From: Pseudarthrobacter defluvii
GTDB lineage: Bacteria; Actinomycetota; Actinomycetes; Actinomycetales; Micrococcaceae
Direction of reading: 5' to 3'
Length of the DNA: 64,000 nt
NCBI RefSeq assembly: GCF_030323865.1
Contig: NZ_CP066362.1
Span: 744,001 to 808,000, forward strand
The notes below the pieces were generated by a model. The model made no database searches, was not told where the DNA came from, and was given only the letters and a program-made list of their open reading frames with translations. The translations under genes and the position numbers were made by a program. Position 1 is the first letter of the stretch. Each line of letters opens with the position of its first letter. This document shows positions 61,815-64,000 of the stretch, piece after piece.

Positions 61815-62198
61815 GTGCCTACCGGCAAGGTCAAGTGGTATGACAAGGACAAGGGCTTTGGGTTCCTCGCGGGCGAAGACGGCCAGGAGGTCTTCCTGCC
61901 CAAGTCGTCGCTGCCCGAAGGGGTAACGGAGCTGAAAGCCGGCACCCGGGTGGAGTTCGGTGTGGCGGACGGCCGCAAGGGTGCCCAGGCACTGGGCCTG
62001 CGGGTGCTGGACAAGACCCCGTCCATTGCCAAGGCCAAGCGCCCCAGTGCCAAGGACCTCGCCCCGCTGGTGCAGGACCTGGTGACCGTCCTGGACAATC
62101 TGTCCGGGACCCTGTCCAAGGGCAAGTACCCGGAGGGCAATAAGGGCAAGGCCATTGCCGCCGCCCTGCGCAAGGTTGCCGACGAGCTGGACGTTTAG
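61815..62198 (+). CDS. Cold-shock domain protein with C-terminal extension
   Basis: 127-residue protein, about twice the length of CspA. The cold-shock domain (residues 1-66) has RNP1 KGFGFLAG and a modified RNP2 EVFLPKS. The C-terminal part (67-127) is basic then helical (KRPSAKDLAPLVQDLVTVLD ... AIAAALRKVADELDV). The GTG at 61815 has AGAAGG 8 bp upstream. A CCGCA-CAACAA-TGCGG hairpin lies in the leader near 61745. The gene is divergent from the small membrane protein and 6 bp before the DUF3027 gene. Confidence 0.88.
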   Translation: MPTGKVKWYDKDKGFGFLAGEDGQEVFLPKSSLPEGVTELKAGTRVEFGVADGRKGAQALGLRVLDKTPSIAKAKRPSAKDLAPLVQDLVTVLDNLSGTLSKGKYPEGNKGKAIAAALRKVADELDV

Positions 62199-62204
62199 GC
62201 GCCC

Positions 62205-62750
62205 ATGAATCCCCAATCTGAACAGCCGGGCGCGCCAGTGCAGGAGCAGGCTGCCAAGACTCCGCCCACACGCAAGGCAGGCGTGCCCGTATGGCGTACG
62301 GGCAAGCCTGACGCTTTCCTGGCCGCGGCTGTTGATACGGCCCGGACGGCGGTGGAGAGCATCACGCCGGCCGCCACTATCGGGGCGCACCTTGCGGCCA
62401 AGAGCGAGGGCGACCGGCTGGTGACACACCTGTTCGAGTCCCGCTTGGCCGGATACACAGGCTGGCAGTGGTACGCGGTGCTGACCCGCAACTCACGTTC
62501 CAAGGTGGTCACCGTCAACGAACTGGGCCTGCTGCCGTCCGAGGATTCGATCCTCGCTCCGGAGTGGGTGCCGTGGGCCGAACGGGTCCGCCCCGAGGAC
62601 GAACAGCCGCAGGAGCCCGAGGTTGGTGGGCACGAAGCGGAGGTCGGAGAGCCGGAAGCGCAGGAAACAGCGGCAAGTGACAAAGGCCGGCAGGATTCAG
62701 GGCAGCAAGGGGAACCAGCGGACGACGACGGAGCGCAGGCAGGAGCCTAG
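62205..62750 (+). CDS. DUF3027 domain protein
   Basis: 181-residue protein. The conserved core (FESRLAGYTGWQWYAVLTRN ... VTVNELGLLPSEDSILAPEW) is the DUF3027 domain found in actinobacteria, often next to cold-shock genes. The last 60 residues are acidic and Gln-rich (low complexity). It lies 6 bp after the cold-shock gene and so is co-transcribed with it. Function unknown. Confidence 0.86.
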   Translation: MNPQSEQPGAPVQEQAAKTPPTRKAGVPVWRTGKPDAFLAAAVDTARTAVESITPAATIGAHLAAKSEGDRLVTHLFESRLAGYTGWQWYAVLTRNSRSKVVTVNELGLLPSEDSILAPEWVPWAERVRPEDEQPQEPEVGGHEAEVGEPEAQETAASDKGRQDSGQQGEPADDDGAQAGA

Positions 62751-62800
62751 CCGCACCTTCGCCGGGAGACCGGCCCCGCCCTCTGCCGGGCGCAACGAAA

Positions 62801-62835
62801 ACGGCGCCGTCCGGGACAAACCCGGGCGGCGCCGT
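62801..62835 (-). terminator. terminator after serC
   Basis: ACGGCGCCG(TCCGGG) pairs with (CCCGGG)CGGCGCCGT. On the minus strand it is followed by TTTTCGTTG, 50 bp past the serC stop. It also lies 50 bp past the DUF3027 stop, so it may act in both directions. Confidence 0.8.
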
Positions 62836-62885
62836 CGTACGTTAAAAGTGCCTGCCTGTGGACAGGGCCCAAGTGTGGGCAGGGC

Positions 62886-64000
<1,115 letters not shown>

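Overview
The window is chromosomal DNA from a high-G+C actinobacterium, most like Arthrobacter or a close relative (Pseudarthrobacter, Paenarthrobacter; Micrococcaceae). This rests on codon use, the DUF3263, DUF4193, DUF4032 and DUF3027 genes, an EF-G2-like paralogue, an MsiK-type sugar ATPase, a stand-alone GroEL behind CIRCE elements, an actinobacterial-type SerC and paired Fem transferases. I saw no insertion sequence, integrase, phage gene, plasmid replication gene or CRISPR array. It reads as ordinary chromosomal backbone, and most of the interest lies in regulatory DNA.

Layout. 1-2.8 kb: 3' part of a 23S rRNA gene, then 5S rRNA and a strong terminator. 2.9-9.2 kb: an SRPBCC protein, a GH13 alpha-glucosidase with its LacI-type regulator, an FAD-linked oxidase and a DUF4032 protein with kinase-like residues. 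9.3-13 kb: msiK and the otsA-otsB trehalose genes. 13-18.3 kb: a membrane-anchored DsbA-like protein, tRNA-Thr, a ChaB/Rho_N protein, an EF-G2-like GTPase and an MFS transporter. 18.3-27.7 kb: an L-arabinose block, with a monosaccharide ABC importer divergent from araB-araD-araA and a LacI-family regulator. 27.7-33.8 kb: DUF4193, a secreted AMIN-like protein, an APC permease, Dps, and an MFS pump divergent from its TetR repressor across a 26-bp palindrome. 33.8-40.1 kb: glycine riboswitch, gcvP, gcvT, a 461-bp non-coding interval where gcvH might be expected, and sdaA. 40.1-45 kb: TspO, two Fem transferases and a threonine/serine exporter. 45-51.1 kb: siderophore-interacting protein behind an IdeR-type box, ung, a DUF3263-LytR_C-csp-SBP cluster, and groEL behind two CIRCE elements. 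51.2-64 kb: an orphan sugar-binding lipoprotein, an RNase H fused to an NTF2-like domain, WXG100, a two-component system, DUF427, an XPB helicase with its partner protein, a long cold-shock protein, DUF3027, and serC running off the right edge.

How the genes work together. The ara block imports pentose and feeds it to ribulokinase, epimerase and isomerase under one repressor that probably bridges two identical, inverted operators. MsiK may energise importers that lack their own ATPase, possibly including the orphan binding protein at 51.2 kb. The glycine riboswitch, GcvP/GcvT, SdaA and SerC cover glycine and serine turnover. The Fem pair beside ThrE links the same small amino acids to the cell wall and export. 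No complete novel multi-gene system is evident. The best leads are the structured gcvT-sdaA interval, the mosaic sdaA codon use, the RNase H fusion, the kinase-like DUF4032 protein and the Fem-Fem-ThrE cluster.
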